Assembly: GCF_020171655.1 (NCBI RefSeq)
Contig: NZ_JAIVAC010000001.1
Span: 1,922,001-1,986,000, forward strand
DNA: 64,000 nucleotides
Reading direction: 5' to 3'
Source of the DNA: Exiguobacterium aestuarii
GTDB taxonomy: Bacteria > Bacillota > Bacilli > Exiguobacteriales > Exiguobacteriaceae
The notes under the pieces: generated by a model
The model's database searches: none
The model's input: the letters and a program-made list of their open reading frames with translations, nothing else
Told to the model about the DNA's origin: nothing
Shown: positions 27,614 through 36,703 of the stretch, piece by piece
How positions within the stretch are numbered: the first letter of the stretch is position 1
How the letters are laid out: each line of letters begins with the position of its first letter
Translations under genes and position numbers: made by a program

Positions 27614-28885
27614 TTAGATGTCTTGGCGGATAATCGGACAACTCATGCAACGTGGACCTCCACGTCCGCGCGATAGTTCACTCGACATGATTTCAATCAC
27701 TTCGACGCCTTCTTTACGGAGCAGTTCATTCGAGACATAGTTTCGGTCATACGTGACCACGACACCCGGTGCGATGGCGAGCGTATTCGATCCATCGTTC
27801 CACTGTTCGCGTGCCGCTGCGATTGGGTCGCCGCCTCCACAAGGAATCAACGTCGCTTCCTGTAAGCCGAGGACATCTTTTAACACTTTCAACAAATCGG
27901 TATGTTGCGTGATTTGCAATTCACCTTCTGCATTCAATGAAAGTTCGAAAATGTTCATCTTCCCTTCCGGTCCTTGAATGAACGGATGGATGGTGAATTT
28001 ATCATGGTCGACCATCGTAAAGACGGTATCGAGATGCATGAAGGCACGTGATTTTGGAATTTCGATGGCGATGACTTTTTTGAAGCTGTCTCCATGTTTG
28101 AGCAAATTGAGGGCGACGCGCTCGATTCCTTGCGCGGTCGTTCGTTCAGAAATGCCGATGGCGACGACTTCTTTCGATAAGACAAGCTCGTCCCCGCCCT
28201 CCATCGCAAATCGATAGTCGCGGTCTGACCAAATCGGAACATCATGTTTCGCAAAGCGAGGGTGATAGCGCATAATATATTGCGTGAAGAGTGATTCACG
28301 GCGACGTGCCGGTTCTTTCATTCGGTTGATGGAGAGACCATGACCGATTGCGGCGGCCGGATCTCGTGTGAAATAGAGGTTTGGCATAGGATCTAAAAAG
28401 AAGGGGTACGTATCTTCAATCATTTCGTGTAAATGTCGGCGTTTCTCCGGCTTGATTTCCGATTTTCGGATACCGGCCATCACCGTTTCAATCAACATCT
28501 CATTATCAAAATCCAGTAAATATTCTTTTAACGTTTCATAAGAGCCGTTGATATTTGATTTCGACTCCGATAAGATATCCGCGACAAACTTTTCGCGCAC
28601 ACCAGGGAGCGACAATGTCTCAGCCATTAATTTTTCGAGATAAAGGACTTCCACACCGCGATTTTGGAGCGCACTCGCAAAATAGTCGTGCTCTTTTTGA
28701 ATGACCGGCAAATGGGGAATATCATCGAACAAGAGGCGCTCTAAATATTCCGGGGTGAGGTTTTCTAATTCCCTTCCCGGTCGTTTCAGTAGTACCGTTT
28801 TTAATTCTCCAATTTCTGAATACACATGAATCGGATGTTTCAGCGTCGTATCTTGTGAAATCGGTTGATTCGTCATTGAGATCAT
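27614..28885 (-). CDS. arcA: Arginine deiminase
   Basis: Hydrolyses arginine to citrulline and ammonia, the first step of the ADI pathway that yields ATP and acid resistance. 423 residues with [30 protein letters not shown] and the catalytic C-terminal cysteine in GGPRCMSCP. The ATG at 28885 is 7 bases after AAGGAGG. First gene of arcABDC; two palindromes lie upstream in the promoter region. Confidence 0.96.
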   Translation of the reverse strand: MISMTNQPISQDTTLKHPIHVYSEIGELKTVLLKRPGRELENLTPEYLERLLFDDIPHLPVIQKEHDYFASALQNRGVEVLYLEKLMAETLSLPGVREKFVADILSESKSNINGSYETLKEYLLDFDNEMLIETVMAGIRKSEIKPEKRRHLHEMIEDTYPFFLDPMPNLYFTRDPAAAIGHGLSINRMKEPARRRESLFTQYIMRYHPRFAKHDVPIWSDRDYRFAMEGGDELVLSKEVVAIGISERTTAQGIERVALNLLKHGDSFKKVIAIEIPKSRAFMHLDTVFTMVDHDKFTIHPFIQGPEGKMNIFELSLNAEGELQITQHTDLLKVLKDVLGLQEATLIPCGGGDPIAAAREQWNDGSNTLAIAPGVVVTYDRNYVSNELLRKEGVEVIEIMSSELSRGRGGPRCMSCPIIRQDI

Positions 28886-28972
28886 CTCGCTTCCTCCTTG
28901 TGATTCGGGTGTGTGACTACCCTTACCTTATCACTTTACCAAATTTGCGAATGTCTAATCCGGCAGTTCACC

Positions 28973-29018
28973 TGTTAGTGATTCCACATAGCTATGTATA
29001 AACCTTCACCTTTGTGAA
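28973..29018 (-). promoter_or_regulatory. Operator-like palindromes upstream of arcA
   Basis: Three inverted repeats crowd the arc promoter region: TGTTAGTGATTCCACA (28973-28988; TGTGA-N6-TCACA with two mismatches), ACATAGCTATGT (28986-28997; perfect), and TTCACCTTTGTGAA (29005-29018; perfect 5-4-5). A TATACA -10-like box on the minus strand lies between the last two. Candidates for an ArcR-like Crp/Fnr protein; an ArgR box was not convincing. Confidence 0.4.
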
Positions 29019-29166
29019 TGAACAAACAATGCATGAAAAATCGGCGTCCTGACAAGGGGAAATGAGATGTATGGATGATGAATATAATCCTCCTAAAAAA
29101 GATAAAAAACTTTTTTTGAGACCTGCAGAGTAAGCTGAAAAATGCGAAAGATCAGGATGTGAGCAA

Positions 29167-30525
29167 ATGAAAATAGAAGAAATGGAATACAACGAACATG
29201 AAGCGGCACTTCGCACATTGATTCAAAAGGGAGACCCGGTCGATTTTCAAGACCTCTTCCTCTCCCTCCACCCCGGTGAACAGGCCGATCATTTTATCGA
29301 ACTCGATCAGCATGAGCGTGCTTTCGTATATCGAACAATCTCACCTGAAGTGTTTACTGACCTTTTTGAAAAACTGACGTTAGAAGAGCAATGTACATTC
29401 ATCCAAGAAACGCCTCAGCCATATGCTGTCCGGATTTTAAATGAGATGTATTCAGATAACGCCGCCGATTTGATGCGGGAGCTACCCGATGCGTTCATGG
29501 ACACACTATTCGAGCAGATGGACGATATCGAGGAACAAGAAGTCAAAGACTTGATGCAATATCCGGAAGAGACGGCCGGGGCGCTCATGACGACCGAGTT
29601 CGTCGTCCTTCAAGCGAACAAGACCGTCGGACTGACTTTAGAAGAGTTGCGTGAACTCGGACCAGACGCTGAGACGATTTATTACTTATATGTGGTCGAC
29701 CAAGCACACCAACTTGTTGGTGTCGTCTCCTTACGAGATTTGATTGTCGCGCCGCTCGAGGCGAAAATCGAAGACATCATGGGCTTCCGCGTCATCTCAG
29801 CAAACGTCATGACCGACCAGGAAGACTTGGCTCGGATTGTCCAAAAGTATGATTTATTGGCCCTTCCTGTCATCGACGATCAGCAAAAGCTACTCGGCAT
29901 CATCACGGTCGATGATGTGTTAGACGTCATCGAGCGCGAAACGACGGAAGACTTTGAAGAACTTTCCGCGACGAAGGGGTCGTCCGATATCAACATGAGT
30001 CCGTTCGAGGCGGCGAAAAAACGTGCCCCGTGGATTGTCAGCCTCATGTTTCTCGGGATGATTACGGCTTCGACAATCGGTGGTTTTGAAGAGACGCTTG
30101 AAACAATTGTGCTCCTCGCTGTCTTCATGCCACTTGTCATGGGGTCTGCCGGGAACGCGGCCACCCAGTCACTCGTCGTTGCTGTTCGTTCGATTGCGCT
30201 TGGCACAATCAATCGTAAGAACGTCATGAAGATGATTCGACGCGAGCTCGGGACGGGCATCATCTTAGGAATCGCTTGTATGATTGTCATTTTCGGGGTC
30301 ATCACGATTCTTTATGACAACATGCTCATCGGCTTCATTGTCGGGATTTCCATTTTTGCCGCACTCAGTGTCGCCACGATGATTGGAACGATTGTCCCGC
30401 TGCTCATCAATCGCCTGAAGTTAGACCCCGCTGTTGCCTCGGGACCGTTTATCACGACACTGATGGACAACCTCGGTCTCATCATCTACTTCACGGTCGC
30501 GACGTCCATGCTCCAATTTCTATGA
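29167..30525 (+). CDS. mgtE: Magnesium transporter MgtE
   Basis: Mg2+ channel of 452 residues. Residues about 20-125 form the MgtE N superfamily domain, 130-255 the tandem CBS domains that sense cytosolic Mg2+, and the C-terminal part five membrane helices, including the pore signature VMGSAGNAATQSL. The ATG follows AGGATG at a distance of about 7. TATAAT at 29083-29088 may be the -10 box, without a good -35 box. No M-box riboswitch fold was recognised in the 80-base leader. Confidence 0.94.
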   Translation: MKIEEMEYNEHEAALRTLIQKGDPVDFQDLFLSLHPGEQADHFIELDQHERAFVYRTISPEVFTDLFEKLTLEEQCTFIQETPQPYAVRILNEMYSDNAADLMRELPDAFMDTLFEQMDDIEEQEVKDLMQYPEETAGALMTTEFVVLQANKTVGLTLEELRELGPDAETIYYLYVVDQAHQLVGVVSLRDLIVAPLEAKIEDIMGFRVISANVMTDQEDLARIVQKYDLLALPVIDDQQKLLGIITVDDVLDVIERETTEDFEELSATKGSSDINMSPFEAAKKRAPWIVSLMFLGMITASTIGGFEETLETIVLLAVFMPLVMGSAGNAATQSLVVAVRSIALGTINRKNVMKMIRRELGTGIILGIACMIVIFGVITILYDNMLIGFIVGISIFAALSVATMIGTIVPLLINRLKLDPAVASGPFITTLMDNLGLIIYFTVATSMLQFL

Positions 30526-30545
30526 CATTTATAAAAGTTCACACG

Positions 30546-30580
30546 AAAAAGCGGTGCTGATTTCATCAGCGCCGCTTTCA
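30546..30580. terminator. Bidirectional terminator between mgtE and the 205-residue gene
   Basis: Stem AAAGCGGTGCTGA / TCAGCGCCGCTTT (one mismatch) flanked by A- and T-rich ends. Confidence 0.8.
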
Positions 30581-30589
30581 TTCGTTATA

Positions 30590-31207
30590 TTATTGAGATT
30601 CCTCTAACAGACGTTCTTGAGTCTCGTTGAAAGCTTCAATGTCTTCATCCGTCATCACGTCGTTTTGTTCTGCCATATAAGGATTGTCGTTCAATAATGT
30701 CTCTAGTTTACTCAAGTCAGCACTTCGTCCGCTTTCTTGATAAAGATTGGATTCTCCTGCCGAAATCAATGTCCCCGTCCGGTTCACTTTGAAATGTCCT
30801 TGTTGTAGACCGACAATTCGATACGCGTTCTCAATCACGGGTCCTTCGTATTTTTGTAAATACAAGAGGACGTTCTCTCCTACTTTGACGAGCGGATCTT
30901 CTTCCATATCATTTTGTAAGAGGGTGATCGTATCGGTTTGCTTGAGTTTCTGACTCACGTCTCGATAGACACGCTGCACGTGAATATCTGATTCAAAGAA
31001 AGTAACCGAATGATATTCAAAAGATCTCGGGTGACTGCTCACTTTGCCGACGATGACAATCGGCGAGCGTGTAGCTAAATCGTCTATGTGTCGGAAGCTT
31101 TCGGTCACAGCCAAATCACTCGTGTTTTCTTGTTTCAGCATATCACTAAACATGACATAACCTGCTACCACTGCAACAGATAATATTCCAATCATCCATT
31201 TCCTCAA
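30590..31207 (-). CDS. Membrane-anchored extracytoplasmic protein, unknown function
   Basis: About 205 residues: an N-terminal transmembrane or signal segment (WMIGILSVAVVAGYVMF) and a soluble domain with ATRSPIVIVGKV followed by beta-strand-like sequence, then an acidic tail. The middle is reminiscent of beta-barrel domains that begin SxxVVxGxV in exported Bacillus proteins, but no family is certain. The likely start is TTG at 31207, 7 bases after GGGAGG; the GTG at 31222 overlaps that site. Transcribed alone. Confidence 0.65.
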   Translation of the reverse strand: MRKWMIGILSVAVVAGYVMFSDMLKQENTSDLAVTESFRHIDDLATRSPIVIVGKVSSHPRSFEYHSVTFFESDIHVQRVYRDVSQKLKQTDTITLLQNDMEEDPLVKVGENVLLYLQKYEGPVIENAYRIVGLQQGHFKVNRTGTLISAGESNLYQESGRSADLSKLETLLNDNPYMAEQNDVMTDEDIEAFNETQERLLEESQ

Positions 31208-31389
31208 AGAGATTCCTCCCACCGATTCACCCTATTGAATTTCTAATCGATTTCATTGAGAACTTTATTAATTTATGCCTAGCCCATGACTTTTTATCAT
31301 TCCATCAAGATAAGAGGACTACTTTCTTACACTTTAGGGTATTTTCTACAAATAGATTATATAACATAAGTAAGAAGTGAGGGGATTCT

Positions 31390-33168
31390 ATGACGATTCA
31401 GCAAGTACTCTACATACTCGTGACTGGTGCTTTGTTCATGGCACTCGTCGCCTACGTCTCATATCGCATGACGCGAGGAAAAGTCGAAAGTGCCGATGAT
31501 TATTTCTTGGCTGGTCGCGGATTGACGGGCGTCTTCATCGCAGGTTCGCTCCTCTTGACCAACTTGTCTGCTGAACAATTGATTGGTTTGAACGGTCAAT
31601 CGTTCGCCGGCAATATGTCGGCAATGGCTTGGGAAGTCACGGCCGGGATTGCAGCCATCATCATGGCGCTTTTTTTACTACCGCGTTTTCTTGGCATCGG
31701 GATCTCGACCATCCCTGAATTTCTAAGTCAACGCTATGATGAGGACGTTCGTCGATTGACCGTCCTGCTGTTTTTACTCGGCTATATGTGCGTGACGATT
31801 CCGTCTATGCTGTACTCAGGAGGATTAGCCGTCCTCCAACTATTCGACGTACCTACCCTTCTCGGCATCAGTTTTGAACAGTCTCTTTGGATTGTCGTCT
31901 GGTTCATCGGAATCATCGGGGCGATTTACGCCATCTTCGGCGGACTTCGCGCGGTCGCCGTTTCCGACACGCTAAACGGGATTGGTCTCATCATCATCGG
32001 CTTCCTCGTTCCAACGCTTGGCTTCCTCGCACTAGGTGACGGGAATCTGTTGGACGGGATGAAGACGATTGCGACGACGAATCCCGAAAAATTGAACGCC
32101 ATTGGCTCGGCCAATGACTCGGTCCCGTTCCTCTCCATTTTTACGGGGATGATTTTTGCGAACTTGTTCTACTGGGCACTCAATCAATACGTGATTCAAC
32201 GCGCTCTCGGCGCAAAAAACTTGGCAGAGGGACAAAAAGGAGTACTTTTTACGGGTTACTTAAAACTACTTGTTCCCATTTTTATGCTCTTGCCTGGCGT
32301 CATCGCCTTCCATTTGTATGGATCGAACGTCGAGAAAGCCGATTTAGCGTATCCGAGCTTGATTGCCGAACTACTTCCAATGTGGCTCATGGGCTTTTTC
32401 CTTGCCGTCTTACTCGGTGCCGTGTTCAGCTCATTTAACTCACTGTTAAATAGTATCGCGACGCTATTCGTCCTCGATATTTATAAACCAAAGTTCAAGC
32501 CGAATGCTTCTGACCAAGATTTGATTCGCGTCAGCAAATGGTTTGGCACGTTCGTGGCGCTCGTCTCTTTCTTTGTCGCCCCGAATCTCATGTATGCTCC
32601 AGATGGATTATGGGATTTGATTCGTCGTTTTACAGGCTTCTTCAACATCCCGATTCTTGTCATCGTCTTGATTGGTATGCTCGTCAAACGAGTTCCCCCG
32701 ATTGCCGCGAAGACCGTCGTTTTCTTCCACGTCATCGCTTACTATTTCCTCGTGTGGGGAACAAAGCAATGGTTCGGTGTGGAAATCGGGATTAACTTTA
32801 TTCACATTTACGGTATCCTCTTCGTCGTCGAGACGGCTATCATGCTCATCTTCGCTCGCGTACGACCGATGCTCCAAGCGAATCCGATTCGAATCGAGCT
32901 CGGACGAGTCAAACCATGGCGTCACGCGTTATCGACTTCAATCTTGCTTGTCACTTCGATGATTTTCGTCTATCTCGTCTTTTCACCAATTGGACTTGCC
33001 TACGCGGATGGAATTGTTTCCGGATGGTTCGCTCCATTGACGATTGGACTCATTGCCGTGACGACCCTTCTGATTTGGGCATCTTATCGCTATGGACTCG
33101 CACGATATGAACGTTATCTCAATAACTTAGGTGAAGAACCACCTGAAGTAGAGGAAGCGAGTAGTTAA
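31390..33168 (+). CDS. Sodium:solute symporter (SSS/SLC5 family)
   Basis: Na+-coupled uptake transporter of 592 residues with about 14 membrane helices. Family landmarks: DDYFLAGRGLTG after TM1, LLTNLSAEQLIGLNGQ, and FSSFNSLLNSIATLFVLDIY in the Na2-site region. The pattern is that of the sugar-transporting SglT/YidK branch, but the substrate cannot be fixed. The ATG follows GAGGGG. No sugar-catabolic gene is adjacent. Confidence 0.88.
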   Translation: MTIQQVLYILVTGALFMALVAYVSYRMTRGKVESADDYFLAGRGLTGVFIAGSLLLTNLSAEQLIGLNGQSFAGNMSAMAWEVTAGIAAIIMALFLLPRFLGIGISTIPEFLSQRYDEDVRRLTVLLFLLGYMCVTIPSMLYSGGLAVLQLFDVPTLLGISFEQSLWIVVWFIGIIGAIYAIFGGLRAVAVSDTLNGIGLIIIGFLVPTLGFLALGDGNLLDGMKTIATTNPEKLNAIGSANDSVPFLSIFTGMIFANLFYWALNQYVIQRALGAKNLAEGQKGVLFTGYLKLLVPIFMLLPGVIAFHLYGSNVEKADLAYPSLIAELLPMWLMGFFLAVLLGAVFSSFNSLLNSIATLFVLDIYKPKFKPNASDQDLIRVSKWFGTFVALVSFFVAPNLMYAPDGLWDLIRRFTGFFNIPILVIVLIGMLVKRVPPIAAKTVVFFHVIAYYFLVWGTKQWFGVEIGINFIHIYGILFVVETAIMLIFARVRPMLQANPIRIELGRVKPWRHALSTSILLVTSMIFVYLVFSPIGLAYADGIVSGWFAPLTIGLIAVTTLLIWASYRYGLARYERYLNNLGEEPPEVEEASS

Positions 33169-33170
33169 CG

Positions 33171-33216
33171 AAAAAGAGATTTTCTTGAACTAAACGTCAA
33201 GAAGATCTCTTTTTTG
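33171..33216. terminator. Bidirectional terminator between the symporter and PAS-GGDEF genes
   Basis: Long stem AGAGATTTTCTTGA / TCAAGAAGATCTCT with runs of A and T on either side. The stop codon of the minus-strand gene lies in its loop. Confidence 0.85.
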
Positions 33217-34089
33217 TTGCTGCTTTTGTTCATACATTGCGTCATCTGCTTCTTGCCAGAGTACTTCGATTGATTCTGGATGAGATGCCCAGGCCAACCC
33301 GATGGCCACTGAGATTTCCTCTTCCCCGCATGTCGTTTCGATCTCACGAACCATCTTCTCGCATGCTTCTTCTGACATCATCTGAAGAAACAAGACGAAC
33401 TCGTCTCCTCCAATCCGATAGACAGAGGACTCGATGGTTTGAAGGAGGTTACCGACACGCTTCAACAAACAGTCACCGGCAGAGTGTCCTTTTTGATCGT
33501 TCACGACTTTCAAGTCATTCACGTCGATGACGATGATTCCGACGTTTCTCATCCCTTCCGCTTGACCGATTGTCTCTTCAAACGCCCGACGATTGAAAAC
33601 ACCTGTCAAACTGTCATGACGACTTTCATACAGAAGACGCTCACGCTCGGTCATGGCCGCCTCGATGTTCCGAATCACACCTTGCACCGCCACAATCTCA
33701 CCGTTCTCATAGATTGGGGTCGTATACTCTTCAAACCATACATAGGTGCCTTCATTCGTCCGCCACCGCTGAAGAATTGCTTCTTCATAGTCGACGCGCC
33801 CCAATACTTTGTCTAGCAACAATCGTCGATCGTCCGGATGGATTCTGCGGAAACATTCCTGCGCATTCGAATAACTACGCATGACGGTCCCTTCCCCTAG
33901 ATATAAATCTAAAGAAGGACTAATATACCGAAAACGCCACGTTGGTTTCGTTTCAAAAATATAGATGACATCTTTCGTTTGATTCCCGAAATGCATGAAC
34001 GAAAGCGTCTGTGGATGTGGCCGTTGACGCTTATGTAGCCACAAAGCAATCAAACATCCAACGAGTATCCCTAAAAAGAATAGCGTCAT
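33190..34089 (-). CDS. Membrane-anchored PAS-GGDEF diguanylate cyclase
   Basis: About 299 residues: one N-terminal transmembrane helix (MTLFFLGILVGCLIALWL), a PAS domain (about 35-145, with RYISPSL, a RRIHPDDR loop and a PAC-like VWFEEYTTPIY), and a GGDEF domain (about 150-295) with SLTGVFNRR and an intact YRIGGDEF active site. No RxxD inhibitory site precedes it. The start is the ATG at 34089 after AGAGGAAG; an upstream extension would put a charged stretch ahead of the membrane helix. Confidence 0.87.
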   Translation of the reverse strand: MTLFFLGILVGCLIALWLHKRQRPHPQTLSFMHFGNQTKDVIYIFETKPTWRFRYISPSLDLYLGEGTVMRSYSNAQECFRRIHPDDRRLLLDKVLGRVDYEEAILQRWRTNEGTYVWFEEYTTPIYENGEIVAVQGVIRNIEAAMTERERLLYESRHDSLTGVFNRRAFEETIGQAEGMRNVGIIVIDVNDLKVVNDQKGHSAGDCLLKRVGNLLQTIESSVYRIGGDEFVLFLQMMSEEACEKMVREIETTCGEEEISVAIGLAWASHPESIEVLWQEADDAMYEQKQQQKRDLLDV

Positions 34090-34260
34090 TGAATACACTT
34101 CCTCTCTGTTCGCCCATATCGTACCACGTTCGAGGTCAGACACCTGTCTCAATTCCTGTTATTTGGTAAATGTTTTTTTGAATATTGAGTAAATTTATGG
34201 ATGTTGTGCATGTACGTGATATAGTCGAAGTACTTGATGACTCAACAATTGGAGGTTCTT

Positions 34261-35277
34261 TTGCAAAACATCACACATCTCACAGTGGACGAAACATTCT
34301 CTGGCGTCTATTGCGTCACCAACCCAGAAACGTCCATCCATCAATCCCTTGGCTATGCTAATCGCTCGGAACAGATTCAACATGAAGTCAAAACGAGATT
34401 CGGAATCGCTTCCGGTTGCAAACTGTTCACAGCAATCGCCATTTGTCAGTTAGTCGAACGAGGTCGACTCTCTTTTTCAACTTCACTGGATTCGTTTCAG
34501 ACATTCGACCTGCCCTACATATCCTCAGAAGTTACAATCCATCAGCTGTTAACGCATACGTCGGGTATCCCTGACTATTTTGATGAGTCCGTCTCTGACG
34601 ACTTCGAAGCGTTGTGGCGTGATGTTCCGATGTATCGTCTTCAACAACTACGAGATTTTTTACCGCTATTTCAACAAAAAGCGATGAAGAATGAACCAGG
34701 TTCCCGATTCTCCTACAACAATGCCGGGTATATCCTGTTAGGGTTGATTGTCGAAGAAGTGACCGGGCAACCCTTCACCGACTATATCGAACAGTCGATT
34801 TTTCAACCTGCTAACATGAGCGATTCCGGATATTTCTCACTCGATGCCTTACCCGCCAAGACGGCGCTCGGCTATATCGATCATTCGGACGGTTCATGGC
34901 GTACGAATCAATATGCGATTCCGGTCAAAGGCGGGGCAGATGGTGGCGCGTATGTGACCGTTCAAGATATGACTCGTTTTTGGAAGGCGTTGTTTTCACA
35001 TCAACTTCTTGACGCCGCATCCACATCCCTACTTCTCACACCACATGTGACGGTCAATGACCGAGGTGGTAGTTATGGATATGGGATTTGGATTCAGCAT
35101 CATTCGTCAGGAGACATTTATAAGTACCATGTGATGGGATATGACCCGGGCGTCAGCTTTCATTCCGGATACTACCCAGAAACTGAGGTCATTTCGGTCG
35201 TTTGTTCGAATCAATCAGACGGGGCGTTTGATGTGATGAAGCAAATCGAAGCACAGATTAGAGAGCGAATCGAATGA
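34261..35277 (+). CDS. Serine beta-lactamase-like hydrolase (class C/PBP4*-type)
   Basis: Penicillin-binding/beta-lactamase fold hydrolase of 338 residues without a signal peptide, so probably a cytosolic esterase or peptidase. The active-site triad is visible: SxxK as SGCK in FGIASGCKLF, YxN as YNN in SYNNAGY, and an HxG-type third motif, HSG, near the C-terminus. The best start is TTG at 34261, 5 bases after GGAGG (34251-34255); ATG at 34237 lies upstream of that site. The stop overlaps the next gene by 4 bases. Confidence 0.85.
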   Translation: MQNITHLTVDETFSGVYCVTNPETSIHQSLGYANRSEQIQHEVKTRFGIASGCKLFTAIAICQLVERGRLSFSTSLDSFQTFDLPYISSEVTIHQLLTHTSGIPDYFDESVSDDFEALWRDVPMYRLQQLRDFLPLFQQKAMKNEPGSRFSYNNAGYILLGLIVEEVTGQPFTDYIEQSIFQPANMSDSGYFSLDALPAKTALGYIDHSDGSWRTNQYAIPVKGGADGGAYVTVQDMTRFWKALFSHQLLDAASTSLLLTPHVTVNDRGGSYGYGIWIQHHSSGDIYKYHVMGYDPGVSFHSGYYPETEVISVVCSNQSDGAFDVMKQIEAQIRERIE

Positions 35278-35663
35278 AGATCCGTGCATATGTCGCATCT
35301 GATTTTGAACACATCCAGCAACTCAATCGTGAGGAAGGTTGGACTCAACTCGTCGAACAGGGAGAGCTGACCCGTGAAGCGTGGCGTCAATCGAACGTCA
35401 CGTATGTCATGGAGTCTGATAATGGAGAGATTGTCGCCTACTTACGGGGACTGACCGATACGACAGTCAGCTTGTATGTTTGTGAATTGTTGGTCGCTTC
35501 CGCCTATCGAAAGCAAGGACTTGGTGAACAACTTCTTCAACATGTCCATGCGCTCTATCCTGACACGCGTCTTGAGATGCTAGCGAGTCAAGCCTCGCAC
35601 ACATATTACAAAAAACTACGATTCCGTCCGTTTTACGGCTTTCGGAAAACGATTCACGAATAG
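35274..35663 (+). CDS. GNAT family N-acetyltransferase
   Basis: Acetyl-CoA-dependent transferase of 129 residues, single GNAT domain. The core is LYVCELLVASAYRKQGLGEQLLQHV, which includes the acetyl-CoA-binding QGLGxxL, and ends with a YYKKLRFRPFYGF strand-helix typical of the fold. Substrate unknown. Its ATG overlaps the preceding stop (ATGA), and the SDR gene starts 11 bases later, so the three form an operon. Confidence 0.85.
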   Translation: MKIRAYVASDFEHIQQLNREEGWTQLVEQGELTREAWRQSNVTYVMESDNGEIVAYLRGLTDTTVSLYVCELLVASAYRKQGLGEQLLQHVHALYPDTRLEMLASQASHTYYKKLRFRPFYGFRKTIHE

Positions 35664-35674
35664 GAGGAATATAT

Positions 35675-36382
35675 ATGAAACTCGCACTCGTCACCGGGGC
35701 ATCACGCGGTCTCGGTCGTGCCATTGCCCAAGAACTCCAAGCTCGAGATTATGACGTGATCGGTCTCTCACGTTCACAGTCCGAAGACGTCACATATGAA
35801 CAATTACCCATCGACCTCTCAGACGTCTCAGGAATCGAAACGACCATTCGAGACATCACTTCCCTTTTAGAGAATGCCGATTCGATTCTTCTCGTTCAAA
35901 ATGCCGCATGGATTGAACCGATTCATCGTGTCGGACAGTTGGATGGGAAGAAAGTGACGGCCCATGTCCATGCCAACCTACTCGCACCGATGCTATTGGC
36001 GAACGCGGTCCTCGCTTTCAACAAGCCGACCGATTTGATTCATGTGACGTCTGGCGCGGCCAAACGTCCGATTTCAGGTTGGAGTGCGTATTGCGGCACG
36101 AAAGCAGGACTCGACCATTTCACGGAAACGCTAGCACTCGAGCTCGAAGGTACCCCGCATCGGGCGGCACTCTTCAATCCTGGCGTGATGGATACATCGA
36201 TGCAGGCGGAGATTCGCTCTTCTTCGGAAGAGGCGTTTGCAGACCTCGAACAATTCCGTTCATACGAAACAGAGGGACGACTCCGCTCTCCCGAGACGGT
36301 CGCGCGCGTGTTCGTCGAACAATTGATTGACCGCCCTCTTGAAAACGGCAAGACGTACTCGATTTACGACTTGATCAAATAA
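35675..36382 (+). CDS. Short-chain dehydrogenase (YueD/benzil reductase-like)
   Basis: NADPH-dependent carbonyl reductase of 235 residues. N-terminal dinucleotide motif TGASRGLGRAIA, NAAWIEP (NNAG-like), catalytic serine in VTSGAAK, and the YxxxK as YCGTK. Overall pattern matches the benzil reductase YueD and sepiapterin-reductase-like SDRs. Preceded by AGGAGG. Third gene of a small operon with a serine hydrolase and a GNAT enzyme. Confidence 0.86.
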   Translation: MKLALVTGASRGLGRAIAQELQARDYDVIGLSRSQSEDVTYEQLPIDLSDVSGIETTIRDITSLLENADSILLVQNAAWIEPIHRVGQLDGKKVTAHVHANLLAPMLLANAVLAFNKPTDLIHVTSGAAKRPISGWSAYCGTKAGLDHFTETLALELEGTPHRAALFNPGVMDTSMQAEIRSSSEEAFADLEQFRSYETEGRLRSPETVARVFVEQLIDRPLENGKTYSIYDLIK

Positions 36383-36462
36383 TTTACCTGGTCAAAAATA
36401 AAGTCACCCTCTTATCGGTAAACCGTCTACACTACTTTCATAGACATGTGAAAGGGTGGATC

Positions 36463-36675
36463 ATGATGAAGACGATTGCCGGAGGATTACTGTTATTTGG
36501 ATTATTTAGTTTGACGATGTCGTTCACGATGATCGGAGATACTGCTGTCGTCGGGGCAATGGTCAGTGGGGTCGCGCTGTTATGCAGTGTCGGACTGTTT
36601 TTCGGGGCGACCGAGCTCGCCCGCGTCCGTAGCGATTTGTTCCACGACAAAAAAACGTCTTTCCCATCTGAATGA
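36463..36675 (+). CDS. Small two-helix membrane protein, unknown function; 3' end lies in the island repeat
   Basis: 70 residues, two hydrophobic helices and a charged tail ending KKTSFPSE. The ATG at 36463 follows AAAGGG; ATG 36466 is an alternative. Its last codons and stop are part of the 54-bp repeat that flanks the CRISPR-Cas island, and its stop lies in the loop of the shared terminator. Before insertion of the island its convergent neighbour was probably the gene now at 55291-55713. Confidence 0.7.
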   Translation: MMKTIAGGLLLFGLFSLTMSFTMIGDTAVVGAMVSGVALLCSVGLFFGATELARVRSDLFHDKKTSFPSE

Positions 36676-36703
36676 GGGAAAGACGTTTTTGATTCAGTCT
36701 TCT
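36650..36703. repeat. 54-bp direct repeat, left boundary of the CRISPR-Cas island
   Basis: Identical over 54 bases to 55247-55300. It contains the end of the small membrane gene, a bidirectional terminator (ACGTCTTTCCC / GGGAAAGACGT), and the last codons plus stop of the leftmost island gene. Confidence 0.93.
36651..36690. terminator. Bidirectional terminator, left copy
   Basis: AAAAACGTCTTTCCC pairs with GGGAAAGACGTTTTT around a 10-base loop holding the upstream gene's stop codon. T-runs on both strands. Confidence 0.9.

Noticed and set aside
29060-29166. M-box riboswitch before mgtE
   Set aside because: The leader is short and shows none of the conserved M-box helices I know.
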